The notes beneath the pieces are model-generated. The model ran no database searches. It worked only from the letters and a program-made list of their open reading frames with translations, and was not told where the DNA came from. This document shows positions 39,615 through 47,722 of a stretch of 64,000 nucleotides of DNA, piece after piece. Numbering within the stretch: the stretch's first letter is position 1; every line of letters starts with the position of its first letter. The stretch is from positions 41,199 through 105,198 of the forward strand of contig MWOX01000133.1 of assembly GCA_002026005.1 (NCBI GenBank), written 5' to 3'. The position numbers and the translations under genes are program-made. Source of the stretch: Prochlorococcus sp. HOT208_60m_808M21 (GTDB taxonomy: Bacteria > Cyanobacteriota > Cyanobacteriia > PCC-6307 > Cyanobiaceae).

Positions 39615-40556
39615 TTAATTGATAAAGTATTTTTCTTGAATGAGATCATTTAATTTATTCAAATCAATTTGCAATGAATCGATTGCCTCATGTAAACCAT
39701 CATTAATTATATCTTCAATTCTGATATAACTCCACTTTGCTTTGAGCAAGCCTCTCATGCATTCTAATTCGGAAGGATTTTCAGGAGGAGGAGAGGTATC
39801 TATCATCTTAAGAGTATTGCTTATCCCATCAAGACAGTATCTTATTGATCTCGGGAAAATTGGATCCAGTAAAAGGAATCTCGCAACTGATTCAGGCTTA
39901 ATAGAATTTTGCTCTGCTTTCCTAAACATTTGATAAGCTCCAGCAGAACGTAAAAGAGCGATCCATTGCAACTCATCAAGAACACCTCCAAGTTCATCTA
40001 GGCTGGGGAGAAGTAAATAATATTTAACATCTAAAATTCTCGATGTTTTATCAGCTCTCTCAACTAATCTTCCAAGAATGCTAAATCTCCAAGCAAGGTC
40101 TTTGCTTAAAGTCGCATCTGTAATTCCATAAAAAAGCTGACATGCTCTCCTTATTTCACTTAATTGTTCTTGTCTTGGCTTATTCCATATTGCTTCTCCT
40201 TCTTGCATATTCCAATATAAAATATTAATTTGCTCCCACATTTCTGTTGTCAACACGTCTCTTATTTGTCGTGCGTTTTCTCTAGCTAATTGAATACAAG
40301 AAATTATGCTGTTTGGATTTAAACGATCTCTTATTAAAAAATTTATAACGTCATCAGGCTTTTTTTCTGGGAATCTTTTATCAAAAGATTCTCTGTCGCT
40401 TGAAGCATCAATTAACGGGAGCCAAGGTTCTGCACTTCCTGGTGGACAATCTAATGACATTGCTTCACTTACTTCCACAAAACGAGATATATTTTCTGCT
40501 CGTTCTAAATAACGATTGATCCAATAAAGAGATTCTGCTACACGACTTAAAAGCAT
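39615..40556 (-). CDS. Alpha-E domain protein (DUF403)
   Basis: The 313-residue all-helical protein begins MLLSRVAESLYWINRYLERA, the typical start of the alpha-E family. Further family segments are ARENARQIRDVLTTEMWEQIN (about 101-121) and RLVERADKTSRILDVKYYLL (about 173-192). Alpha-E proteins are always encoded beside circularly permuted ATP-grasp enzymes and often transglutaminases. A scaffold or ligand-delivery role is presumed, not shown. One base separates it from the ATP-grasp gene upstream. Confidence 0.93.
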   Translation of the reverse strand: MLLSRVAESLYWINRYLERAENISRFVEVSEAMSLDCPPGSAEPWLPLIDASSDRESFDKRFPEKKPDDVINFLIRDRLNPNSIISCIQLARENARQIRDVLTTEMWEQINILYWNMQEGEAIWNKPRQEQLSEIRRACQLFYGITDATLSKDLAWRFSILGRLVERADKTSRILDVKYYLLLPSLDELGGVLDELQWIALLRSAGAYQMFRKAEQNSIKPESVARFLLLDPIFPRSIRYCLDGISNTLKMIDTSPPPENPSELECMRGLLKAKWSYIRIEDIINDGLHEAIDSLQIDLNKLNDLIQEKYFIN

Positions 40557-40557
40557 A

Positions 40558-42000
40558 TTATTTACCTACAACCCATGTATCTTTGCATCCTCCACCTTGA
40601 GAAGAGTTTACAACTAATGATCCTTTTTTTAATGCTACCCTCGTAAGCCCACCTGGACTAACCCATGAATCTTTTCCTCTCAAGATATATGGTCTTAAAT
40701 CAACATGGCATGGATATAGTTCTCCATCACATAACGATGGTACAGTAGATAATTCTAATGTTGGTTGTGCTACGAAATTTCTAGGATTTTTTCTAATTTT
40801 ATTAGCAAATTCCTCTATTTCACTGCTTGTTGAGTGAGGCCCAATTAACATTCCATATCCACCAGCTTCAGCGACAGACTTAACAACAAGTTTTGGTAAA
40901 TTTTCTAGAACGTATTCCCGATCCTTTTCGTAATGACAAATATATGTTTCTACATTTTTAATAATAATTTCTTCATCAAGATAATATTTAATCATTTTTG
41001 GAACAAAAGAATAAATCATTTTGTCATCTGCTATTCCAGTCCCAGGTGCATTTGCTAAAGCAACATGACCTGCCTTGAAAACATCAAGTAATCCGCTAAC
41101 ACCAAGGCAGGAATCTTTTCTAAAATTAAGAGGATCTAAAAAATCATCATCAATTCGTCTGTAAATGACATCTACCCTCTTTAAACCGGAGGTAGTTTTT
41201 AAATATACATAATTATCATTACAAATTAAGTCATGACCCTGTACTAATTGGATGCCCATTTCTTGCGCTAAATAACTATGTTCAAAATATGCACTATTAA
41301 AAATTCCAGGAGTTAGTAGAACTATTTTGGGAGTGTCTGTCCAAACAGCAAGTTCTTGAAGAGTTTTTAAAAGATATGATGGATATTCATCAATTGGTTT
41401 TACTATTCTTCCAGAAAAAAGATTAGGGAAAATATTTTTCATAACTAATCTATTTTCTAAAAAATAAGCAACCCCAGAAGGACACCTTAAATTATCTTCT
41501 AAAACATGCCAATCTCCTTTTCTGTCCCTTATTAAATCAAGTCCCGAAATTTGACACCATTTATTTAATGGAGGTTTGAAACCTATCATTTGAGGTCTCC
41601 AACCTTCTGAACTCTCGATTAACTCTCTTGGAATTATTCCATCATTAATTATATTTTGAGAATTATAAATATCGTCTAGGAATAAATCAATTGCCTCAAG
41701 CCTTTGTTTTAGGCCTTTTTCTAATGTTACCCAATCATCTTTACTTATTATTCTTGGCAGTGGATCAAAAGGTAATATTCTCTCAGTACCTTTTAAACCA
41801 GTATCGTTTAATCTGAAAGTGGCACCATGTCTTAATAATAATTTTTTTGCTGCAGAATGATTCCTGTTTAACTCTTCAAGACCCATATTATCTAAAGAGG
41901 ACAGAAGTGGAATTAATATTTCTCTTGCAGAGTTGACGTTATCTTTAAAGTATTCATCAAAACTATTTTTTGGACGATAGCTTGAAAACATATATTTCAT
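40558..42000 (-). CDS. Circularly permuted ATP-grasp protein (DUF404/DUF407)
   Basis: The 480-residue protein matches the circularly permuted ATP-grasp type. Visible segments are LRHGATFRLNDTGLKGTERILPFDPLPRI (as separate boxes, near residues 52-80), WHVLEDNLRCPSGVAYFLENR (about 163-183), a GIADDKMIYSFVPKMIKYYL stretch, a KSVAEAGGYGMLIGP nucleotide-binding loop and VDLRPYILRG. ATP-grasp enzymes of this group are predicted to ligate a carboxylate to an amine, but the substrate is undetermined. It is the first gene of the ATP-grasp/alpha-E/transglutaminase operon. Confidence 0.93.
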   Translation of the reverse strand: MKYMFSSYRPKNSFDEYFKDNVNSAREILIPLLSSLDNMGLEELNRNHSAAKKLLLRHGATFRLNDTGLKGTERILPFDPLPRIISKDDWVTLEKGLKQRLEAIDLFLDDIYNSQNIINDGIIPRELIESSEGWRPQMIGFKPPLNKWCQISGLDLIRDRKGDWHVLEDNLRCPSGVAYFLENRLVMKNIFPNLFSGRIVKPIDEYPSYLLKTLQELAVWTDTPKIVLLTPGIFNSAYFEHSYLAQEMGIQLVQGHDLICNDNYVYLKTTSGLKRVDVIYRRIDDDFLDPLNFRKDSCLGVSGLLDVFKAGHVALANAPGTGIADDKMIYSFVPKMIKYYLDEEIIIKNVETYICHYEKDREYVLENLPKLVVKSVAEAGGYGMLIGPHSTSSEIEEFANKIRKNPRNFVAQPTLELSTVPSLCDGELYPCHVDLRPYILRGKDSWVSPGGLTRVALKKGSLVVNSSQGGGCKDTWVVGK

Positions 42001-42129
42001 GGTTTAATAACTTTTACTTTAGCTTCAAATCTTTATTCGTATTTATGGCTACAAAAAAAAACATCTCCTAACTCGATCTATTTCTTTATTTTGATCATTG
42101 AAGTATATTTTTTAAAAATCTAAAAAAGT

Positions 42130-42366
42130 ATGAATTCTAGTAATTGGCAATTTGTTTTTTTTAGATATTTCGCAAGCTTTCTTTTTATTCTCTCTCACAG
42201 TTTGCTTGTTCTTGATCATTTACCTATTGGGGCGGCACTCCATGGACTTGGGGAAGTTTTTATTGCTCCTTGGGCTTTTAGGGAAAGAGCATGGGATCTT
42301 GTTGTTATTGCAGTTTTATTTTTCTTCTTTGATATCTGGGGACTTATAAACACTCCTTGGAATTAA
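42130..42366 (+). CDS. Small conserved membrane protein
   Basis: The 78-residue product has two to three hydrophobic helices (about residues 8-27, 33-48 and 53-72) and ends WGLINTPWN. The central HLPIGAALHGLGEVFIAPWAF is distinctive, but I cannot assign a family. An overlapping ORF in the next frame (42152-42349) has no independent support. It diverges from the ATP-grasp gene across 129 bases. Confidence 0.72.
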   Translation: MNSSNWQFVFFRYFASFLFILSHSLLVLDHLPIGAALHGLGEVFIAPWAFRERAWDLVVIAVLFFFFDIWGLINTPWN

Positions 42367-42409
42367 CTGATATTATTTATTTACTAATTCCGATAAAATC
42401 ATAATAAAA

Positions 42410-42631
42410 ATGAAGTCTTATTTTATGCAAATTTATAAAATAATTTTTCTTTTATTAATTACGAATAGTTCCAATTTATATGCACATAATTTATTTAATG
42501 GAGGTTGTAAAGAACATTGTGGGCAAAAAGTTAAAGTAATAAGTAATAAAAACAAATTAAAAAATATTGATGATCAAATAAATATTGAGAGTAAAAATTC
42601 TTGTTTAAATAAATCACTATGTAGAGGTTGA
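42410..42631 (+). CDS. Small exported cysteine-containing protein
   Basis: The 73-residue product has a signal peptide (MKSYFMQIYKIIFLLLITNS, cleavage near YAH). The mature part is about 48 residues, with four cysteines in two pairs: GGCKEHC near the N-terminus and SCLNKSLC at the C-terminus. The spacing suggests a disulfide hairpin or metal site. The layout resembles the protein encoded at 55868-56053 (GGCSSH ... CLSDDKKC). Function is unknown. Confidence 0.7.
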   Translation: MKSYFMQIYKIIFLLLITNSSNLYAHNLFNGGCKEHCGQKVKVISNKNKLKNIDDQINIESKNSCLNKSLCRG

Positions 42632-42655
42632 CCACTCGAGATTTTTAAAATTGTT

Positions 42656-42931
42656 TTATGAAATTGTTTCTTTGATAATGATCATTAAAGTACTATTTGC
42701 TTGATAATTTTTATTAGGAGGATTTAATTGATTTTTAATTAAAAAAATAAAAGTATATATCAACGGTAAAAGTAATGATGAAGCAGCAACTAAAGCGATT
42801 ATCTGGTTCAACTTAATAAATGGTTTTTTTACAAGATCCTCTCCACACAAGCCACAAATCAAATTACCTTTTGAGGATTGTTTTTGAAATTGATATTTAG
42901 GATTGCAATATGGGCAATAATATTTAGCCAT
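42656..42931 (-). CDS. Membrane-anchored zinc-ribbon protein
   Basis: The 91-residue product begins with a zinc ribbon (YYCPYCNPKY and LICGLCGEDL, two CxxC knuckles about 20 residues apart). One hydrophobic helix (about residues 45-67) and a polar tail follow. It is probably a cytoplasmic zinc-binding head tethered to the membrane. The partner is unknown. It sits near the zinc-homeostasis locus but is separated from it by a 550-base spacer, so any link is speculative. Confidence 0.8.
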   Translation of the reverse strand: MAKYYCPYCNPKYQFQKQSSKGNLICGLCGEDLVKKPFIKLNQIIALVAASSLLLPLIYTFIFLIKNQLNPPNKNYQANSTLMIIIKETIS

Positions 42932-42985
42932 TTTATTTTATTCTTTTAATCATTATCTATAAAACTAGAAGAAAGTCATCTTATT

Positions 42986-43017
42986 AAAAAAAAGAGGGCT
43001 AATTTAAGCCCTCTTTT
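42986..43017 (-). terminator. Intrinsic terminator hairpin, stronger on the minus strand
   Basis: AAAAGAGGGCT (42990-43000) pairs with AGCCCTCTTTT (43007-43017) around a six-base loop. Read on the minus strand, the stem is followed by a run of eight T. On the plus strand there are only four T. No recognised gene ends into it on the minus strand, because the next minus-strand gene starts just beyond it. Confidence 0.75.
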
Positions 43018-43116
43018 ATCTCTTACTTATATTTTTTACTGAAGTTAATAACGTACCTAAATCATCGATCCTTGTTGCTAACTTCTTTTAAGCTAATGCT
43101 CACCAAAATTAACTAA

Positions 43117-43281
43117 TTGTCTTTAACTGGGGCAAAAACTCTAGAATTAAGCTTGTTTCTTAAAGGGCACCTAAACGATGCAGAAGAAGGAAGCTTAGAC
43201 ATTAATAAAAAATAATTGGAGCAGTTAATTAAATTAGTTCGTTTTATTCCGAAATTTCAGGCAGGCTATCGATCATTTTGA
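43117..43281 (+). pseudogene. Possible decayed small gene
   Basis: A plus-strand frame opens after a stop at 43114, reads 32 codons (LSLTGAKTLELSLFLKGHLN... to NKK), hits TAA at 43213-43215, then continues in the same frame for 21 codons (LEQLIKLVRFIPKFQAGYRS) to TGA at 43279. The amino-acid composition looks protein-like and the halves could once have been joined. There is no good ribosome-binding site. It may be chance. Confidence 0.22.
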
Positions 43282-43488
43282 AAGACCTCCTAGAACTCAA
43301 CAATATAAAATTAGGGGAATATTTTCCTAAAGACAATCCGTTTTTATACGCATTGCTTTTTTATTAAAAATGTCCGAAAGTGGTAATCAATCGCTTTAAT
43401 TTTTTTGAGATATTTTTAGTAAGTTTTGCTTATTTCTTTTGATATTTAATTCGACTATCTTGATTTTAAATAATTGAGGAACTCTTTT

Positions 43489-43644
43489 ATGAATCATTCG
43501 AAAGAAGTTAGTAAAGCTGATCAATCTAATCCTATAGACGAATATTTTCAATGTCTCTCATATTGCGATATTCACCCAAAAGGTATAGATAATGACTGTG
43601 AAGTCATCTGTATGGAAAGACATTTAAAAGCTAACTATTGGTAG
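43489..43644 (+). CDS. Small protein with twin Cx3C motif
   Basis: The gene encodes 51 residues starting MNHSKEVSKADQSNPIDEYF. Two CxxxC pairs follow: Cys22-Leu-Ser-Tyr-Cys26 and Cys37-Glu-Val-Ile-Cys41, separated by ten residues, and the protein ends ANYW. A GAGGA ribosome-binding site lies eight bases before the ATG, which supports translation. Twin Cx3C arrangements can form helical hairpins with disulfides or bind metal. Function is unknown, but it lies beside the zinc locus. Confidence 0.72.
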   Translation: MNHSKEVSKADQSNPIDEYFQCLSYCDIHPKGIDNDCEVICMERHLKANYW

Positions 43645-43677
43645 TTTGAATTATTTTATTTTCCTGCTTAAATTCCT

Positions 43678-44736
43678 TCAAAAAGAATTAGTACGAACTT
43701 TAAATTTCCAAACATTTACTACACCTTTTGCGTTAACTGCAGCTAGTGCACAATCATCAGGTCTCCACGAAAGTGCACCCACTAAATCGCCTGCGAATGC
43801 AGCCCCAACTGGGTCACCATTACCGTCTTTTTTTAGAAAACTTGCGACAACAGAACCATCTCTAGATCCGGAAGCTACAAGCATGCCTTTATTTGAAAAG
43901 GCTAGGCTAGAAATAGGTTCGGTATGGTGCCATAGCTCTCCCGGCATAGTTCCTTCGGGACCGTCACCTATAAAGCTCCACACTGTAATTCTTTCACTGC
44001 CACTAGTTGCCAGTAATTTTCCACTATCGTCAAAAGAAAGGTGACTAGGTTTTCCTGGGTATCCTGTCATTTCAGCATCCATTCCGGTTGATCTTCTCCA
44101 AAAATGAACTGAATTGTCTTGACTCCCGCAAGCGACTATATCACCATCAGGACTTAATTCCATTGAGACTAATGATCCTTGCCACTCGAGCTTTTGATTC
44201 GTTTTATTATTTACTATGTCAAAGAATGTTACTCTCCCGTAGCAGGCTGTAGCTAGCTCATTATTATTTGACCATTTTATTGCACTCACTGTGCTTGGAT
44301 GATCATCTGATACCCATTTTTCTTCACCAATTTCATTAAAAACATATACTTTTTTTGAAGAAGCTGCTGCAAGAAATAAGCCATCATTTGACCACTTAAG
44401 ATGCTCTACCCAAGCCTTGCCAAGATCGAGAGTTTTAATTACTTTACCTTCGTGACAATTATATATTTGAATATTTCCATCTTGACCGGAAGTTGCGAAA
44501 ATCTCTCCTTCTGGATGAATGGACATTGCTAATAGACCAGCAGAGTGTGTATTTTCTTTTTTCCAAATAATTTTCCCAGTATCTCCTTCAAAGGCAAAAA
44601 TACCTCCTGCTACATCCCCAACAATGAATAACTTTCCTTTAGTAGCCCAACCACAAACTATGGCATAATCATTAACTTCAGCTGTCCATCCCTCGTGGAA
44701 CATGCCTCTTGGGCTAAATGATTCTATATCAGGCAT
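43678..44736 (-). CDS. WD40-repeat protein of the zinc locus
   Basis: The 352-residue protein consists of about seven WD40-like repeats forming a beta-propeller. Blades are recognisable at FIVGDVAGGIFAFEG, FATSGQDGNIQIYNCH, ACGSQDNSVHFWRRS, LATSGSERITVWSF and VASGSRDGSVVASFLK. No catalytic site is visible, so a scaffold or protein-partner role is likely. Its ATG lies within the end of the upstream CobW-type gene (13-base overlap), so the two are translated from one mRNA. This suggests that the propeller works with the GTPase in metal handling. Confidence 0.9.
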   Translation of the reverse strand: MPDIESFSPRGMFHEGWTAEVNDYAIVCGWATKGKLFIVGDVAGGIFAFEGDTGKIIWKKENTHSAGLLAMSIHPEGEIFATSGQDGNIQIYNCHEGKVIKTLDLGKAWVEHLKWSNDGLFLAAASSKKVYVFNEIGEEKWVSDDHPSTVSAIKWSNNNELATACYGRVTFFDIVNNKTNQKLEWQGSLVSMELSPDGDIVACGSQDNSVHFWRRSTGMDAEMTGYPGKPSHLSFDDSGKLLATSGSERITVWSFIGDGPEGTMPGELWHHTEPISSLAFSNKGMLVASGSRDGSVVASFLKKDGNGDPVGAAFAGDLVGALSWRPDDCALAAVNAKGVVNVWKFKVRTNSF

Positions 44737-46079
44737 TTTTCAAAACCTTCTTTCATCTCTTTCTCGTCCAAATTTCTACCTATAAAAACAAGTTGGTTTC
44801 TACGAGGTTCGTCACCCCATTCCTTATCAGGTTGCGCTGTAAATAACATATGTACCCCTTGGAAAACTATTCTCTGTGGGTTGCCTGAGTAGCTAATGAA
44901 ACCTTTAGTTCTAAATATATCCACCCCTTTTTCAGAAAGAAGTCTGCCCAACCAAGTATTAAGTTTTTCTGGATCAACATCTCCAAATCGTTCAATTGCA
45001 ATGGACGTTACTTCATCATCGTGCTCGTGCTCGGCTTGCCAGAATCTTTCAATATTAAATGGGATCTCTTTTGAATTATTGTCTTCACTTTTAATGATTT
45101 TCATATTGAATTCTTCAGCAGTGTGCTGTGTATATAAACCTATCTTTGATCCTTTTTCGATATCTAATATGAATGATTTATTTCCTTTATCCTCCAATTT
45201 AAGGTTTATATGTTCTCCAAATGGAATGATATTCCCAGGTTCTATGCTTTTAGCTTTTTCTGCATAAAGTCTTACGCAGGATTCAGCACCATCTTTAAGT
45301 TCTTCTTCACTCTCACCTTGATTAGCGAAAGCTACTAATGACATTTCTGGATCGGGACCTTCTTCTAGCATTAATTCATATTTACCTGCAGCAAGGTCGT
45401 AAACACCTGTCCATTCAAAAGGATATTCTGGTTCAAGAAATGTTGGTCTGCGTTTAAGGATTTGATCGAGATCAAATGCACTTAGATTTAGGACTGTTTC
45501 GATTGGTACTTGGGCATTCTCGGCTCTAATGATTCGAGTCATTCGGTTCATATCTCTCAATCTCGATTCAAGAGTATCTAGTGCATCATCAGAGACTAAA
45601 TCAGTTTTATTAAGGACAAGAACATCTGCAAACGCAACTTGTTCTGAACTTTCATCACTTCTTCCTAGCTGCTGATCAATATGAGCAGCATCAACTAAAG
45701 TTACAATTCCATCAAGAGTAAATTCAGAACTAATTTCTTCATCCATGAAAAATGTCTGTGCGACTGGCCCAGGATCTGCTAATCCGGTCGTTTCTACTAA
45801 AATATAGTCAAACTTATCTCTTCTTTTCATAAGGTTGCCAAGGACTCTTATTAAATCACCGCGAACAGTACAACAAATGCACCCGTTTGACATCTCAAAC
45901 ACTTCTTCATCGGCATTTATTACGAGCCCTTGATCTATCCCTACATCACCGTATTCATTCTCAATTACGGCTATTCTTTTCCCGTGCTCTTCACTTAGTA
46001 TTCTATTAAGTAAAGTAGTTTTCCCTGAACCTAGAAATCCAGTGAGAATAGTAACTGGAACTTTATCTTTGATGCTCAT
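44724..46079 (-). CDS. CobW/COG0523 GTPase metallochaperone with inserted domain
   Basis: The 451-residue G3E GTPase has Walker A TGFLGSGKTTLLNRIL (13-28), the metal-binding CxCC in GCICCTVRGDL (Cys67, 69, 70), Walker B ETTGLADPGP, base-recognition NKTDL (157-161) and a C-terminal CobW_C domain (about 355-450) starting after an EHEHDDE histidine cluster (350-355). An insertion of about 110 residues (219-330) replaces the usual linker and resembles an insertion in the neighbouring ZnuA. COG0523 proteins in zinc loci deliver Zn2+ to enzymes under limitation. A possible Zur box lies just upstream. Confidence 0.93.
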   Translation of the reverse strand: MSIKDKVPVTILTGFLGSGKTTLLNRILSEEHGKRIAVIENEYGDVGIDQGLVINADEEVFEMSNGCICCTVRGDLIRVLGNLMKRRDKFDYILVETTGLADPGPVAQTFFMDEEISSEFTLDGIVTLVDAAHIDQQLGRSDESSEQVAFADVLVLNKTDLVSDDALDTLESRLRDMNRMTRIIRAENAQVPIETVLNLSAFDLDQILKRRPTFLEPEYPFEWTGVYDLAAGKYELMLEEGPDPEMSLVAFANQGESEEELKDGAESCVRLYAEKAKSIEPGNIIPFGEHINLKLEDKGNKSFILDIEKGSKIGLYTQHTAEEFNMKIIKSEDNNSKEIPFNIERFWQAEHEHDDEVTSIAIERFGDVDPEKLNTWLGRLLSEKGVDIFRTKGFISYSGNPQRIVFQGVHMLFTAQPDKEWGDEPRRNQLVFIGRNLDEKEMKEGFEKCLI

Positions 46080-46109
46080 TTAATGATTTTTACCAAATAA
46101 ACAATAGTT

Positions 46110-46124
46110 TAATAATAGTAATCA
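46110..46124. promoter_or_regulatory. Possible Zur box upstream of the CobW-type gene
   Basis: TAATAATAGTAATCA has 11 of 14 matches to the 7-1-7 inverted repeat TGATAAT-N-ATTATCA and lies 31 bases upstream of the GTPase start. It is weaker than the site between znuA and znuC. The assignment relies on position within a zinc locus. Confidence 0.35.
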
Positions 46125-46156
46125 TAAGAAATGAAAACCGTTTTTATTAGAAAAAT

Positions 46157-47698
46157 TTAATCTGAAAGTTTGTACCATTCAGACTCAAGATTGGAGCCAG
46201 ATTCTTTATCACAGCTTCCACCTAATGAATCAACAATTGTACAAGTGTTGTGTACGGCTACTGAAACCGTATTACCATCCATCATCAATCCATCAACGAA
46301 TATTTGATTAGAAGCTAAAGGAACTGAACTTTGTCTACTTAAGTTCCTTAATAACTTAGATGCTGGAATTTGTTCAGGAAATATTGCCTGAACTTTCTCT
46401 TCATCTAACATTTTTAAAGTAGAACTTATGTTGTCTGGCCTTAAGCTTGAGGAGTCTCCAAGAAAGTCAAGTAAACTAATGGTTTCAAAACCAAATGCAT
46501 CCCCGTAGTATTCCATTGCTTTGTGTTTAGAGACAATTACTCTGTTTTCCTCAGGAATAGAGCTTACTTGTTCGACGATCCAACTATCTAAGCCTTCTAA
46601 GAGAGAATCAGCTTTTTCGAATCTTTCATTAATTAGTTTTCTGTCACCTCTATTAAAAACTGAAATATCTTTCTTTAAACTTTTGCTTATAAGATCTCCC
46701 ATTTTTATGATGTTATGTGGATCATGCCATACATGTGGATCTAGACCTCCATGGTCATGATGATGATGCCCCTCTCCTTCGTCTGGAACTTGTGCTATTG
46801 GTTCTACATCACTATTTGAAACGTCTTTAAAAAAGTGTTGAGTTGCTTCAAACTCAAAAGGCATGTGTTCAGTAAAAAATATATATTCACCATCTTCTTT
46901 GATATCCACGTTAAAAACAGTACTTTCTTTTCTTTGATCGAAGTTAAGAACAAAAGCTTTATTACTTGCTATCAAAGTTCCATCATTTTTTCTGCTTATT
47001 GAGTCTTTAGATCCTAATAATTCTTTGGCTAAATCTTCAGACCCTTCTATGTCATTAGATTTGAGAATCACCATCTTCATTGCAGGATCTGCATATTCGC
47101 CATCGACTTTTTCAAATGACCATTTGTATGAACCCTTAGAAAGCTGGAATTTACCTGCCCATTCGAAAGCACCCTCAGCATGATCATCATGTCCACCATG
47201 GTCTGAATGATCATCATGACCTCCATGATCAGAATGATCATCTACCTTAGCTGAATGTTCGGCATGATCGTCATGTCCGTCATTGTCTGAGTGGTCATCG
47301 TGACCTTCATGATCAGAATGATCATCTACGTCTATTGCACTAACACCTACAACAACAGTATTTTTTTTACTTTCCCAATTTCTCATACTTGGAGTCATTT
47401 CTTTGCCAAGAGTGAATACTTTGTCTGCGCTATTTAGTAATTGAGCTTGTCTTGGATTGATCTTTAAGTCATGAACATCCTGTTTTCTATCTACTAAGCA
47501 TGTAACTTCGTCAGATGGCAACGCAATTGATTTAACTAAATCACAAACTAGTGGTTCTACTGCTACGTATGACTTCCCTTTAGCCATTACATCCTGCCCA
47601 AAACCAGAAAATATAATCGTTCCAGCGATTACGGAATTTTTAATAATTGACTTACTTGAACATGTTTTATTTGATAAAAATCTTTTAAAAATTGACAT
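46157..47698 (-). CDS. znuA: Zinc ABC transporter substrate-binding protein ZnuA with inserted domain
   Basis: The cluster A-I metal-binding protein is 513 residues, far longer than the usual 300-330. A signal peptide ends near residue 39 (DVMAKGKS). The N-terminal lobe has the metal-site DVHDLKINPRQAQLL (His76). A His/Asp-rich repeat region follows (125-175), then an inserted domain (177-295), a second His run EGHHHHDHGG (310-317), the second metal site LDPHVWHDPHN, and the C-terminal lobe with VSKHKAMEYYGDAFGFE. It binds Zn2+ in the periplasm for ZnuBC. It is divergent from znuC with a Zur-type box between. Confidence 0.94.
   Translation of the reverse strand: MSIFKRFLSNKTCSSKSIIKNSVIAGTIIFSGFGQDVMAKGKSYVAVEPLVCDLVKSIALPSDEVTCLVDRKQDVHDLKINPRQAQLLNSADKVFTLGKEMTPSMRNWESKKNTVVVGVSAIDVDDHSDHEGHDDHSDNDGHDDHAEHSAKVDDHSDHGGHDDHSDHGGHDDHAEGAFEWAGKFQLSKGSYKWSFEKVDGEYADPAMKMVILKSNDIEGSEDLAKELLGSKDSISRKNDGTLIASNKAFVLNFDQRKESTVFNVDIKEDGEYIFFTEHMPFEFEATQHFFKDVSNSDVEPIAQVPDEGEGHHHHDHGGLDPHVWHDPHNIIKMGDLISKSLKKDISVFNRGDRKLINERFEKADSLLEGLDSWIVEQVSSIPEENRVIVSKHKAMEYYGDAFGFETISLLDFLGDSSSLRPDNISSTLKMLDEEKVQAIFPEQIPASKLLRNLSRQSSVPLASNQIFVDGLMMDGNTVSVAVHNTCTIVDSLGGSCDKESGSNLESEWYKLSD
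47174..47326. repeat. Imperfect tandem repeat coding the His/Asp-rich loop of ZnuA
   Basis: Residues 125-175 of ZnuA repeat units such as DDHSDHGGH and GHDDHAE about five times, and the DNA is correspondingly repetitive. His-rich loops in zinc-binding proteins capture Zn2+ and hand it to the main site. Repeats of this sort can change in number by replication slippage. Confidence 0.85.
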
Positions 47699-47722
47699 AA
47701 ATAATTATTAAATACTTAAAAA

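Larger units (their letters stand above)
42932..43488. other. Long spacer with a terminator and degraded-looking ORF traces
   Basis: No intact gene longer than 32 codons is visible on either strand. The stretch holds a strong hairpin at 42986-43017 and two short in-frame open segments on the plus strand (43117-43281, see the separate entry). On the minus strand an open frame of 29 codons (43113-43202) lies opposite them. It could be decayed coding sequence, an untranslated leader, or an unannotated small RNA on the minus strand ending at the hairpin. Confidence 0.5.

Noticed and set aside
38746..42000. ATP-grasp operon considered as a RiPP or graspetide cluster
   Set aside because: The ATP-grasp is the circularly permuted DUF404/407 type, not the graspetide type, and no precursor-like peptide is adjacent.
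42661..42690. GATAATGATCATTA, a Fur-box-like sequence
   Set aside because: It lies inside the C-terminal codons of the minus-strand zinc-ribbon gene, is not upstream of any gene start, and GATAAT-like strings are common in such AT-rich DNA.
43646..44044. Plus-strand ORF of 132 codons over the WD40 gene
   Set aside because: It is antisense to well-conserved WD40 repeats, with Pro/Ser/Ala-rich composition typical of a shadow frame.
47174..47326. Repeat tract considered as a CRISPR-like or mobile repeat
   Set aside because: The repeats are in frame in znuA, encode a His/Asp-rich loop and have no spacers.
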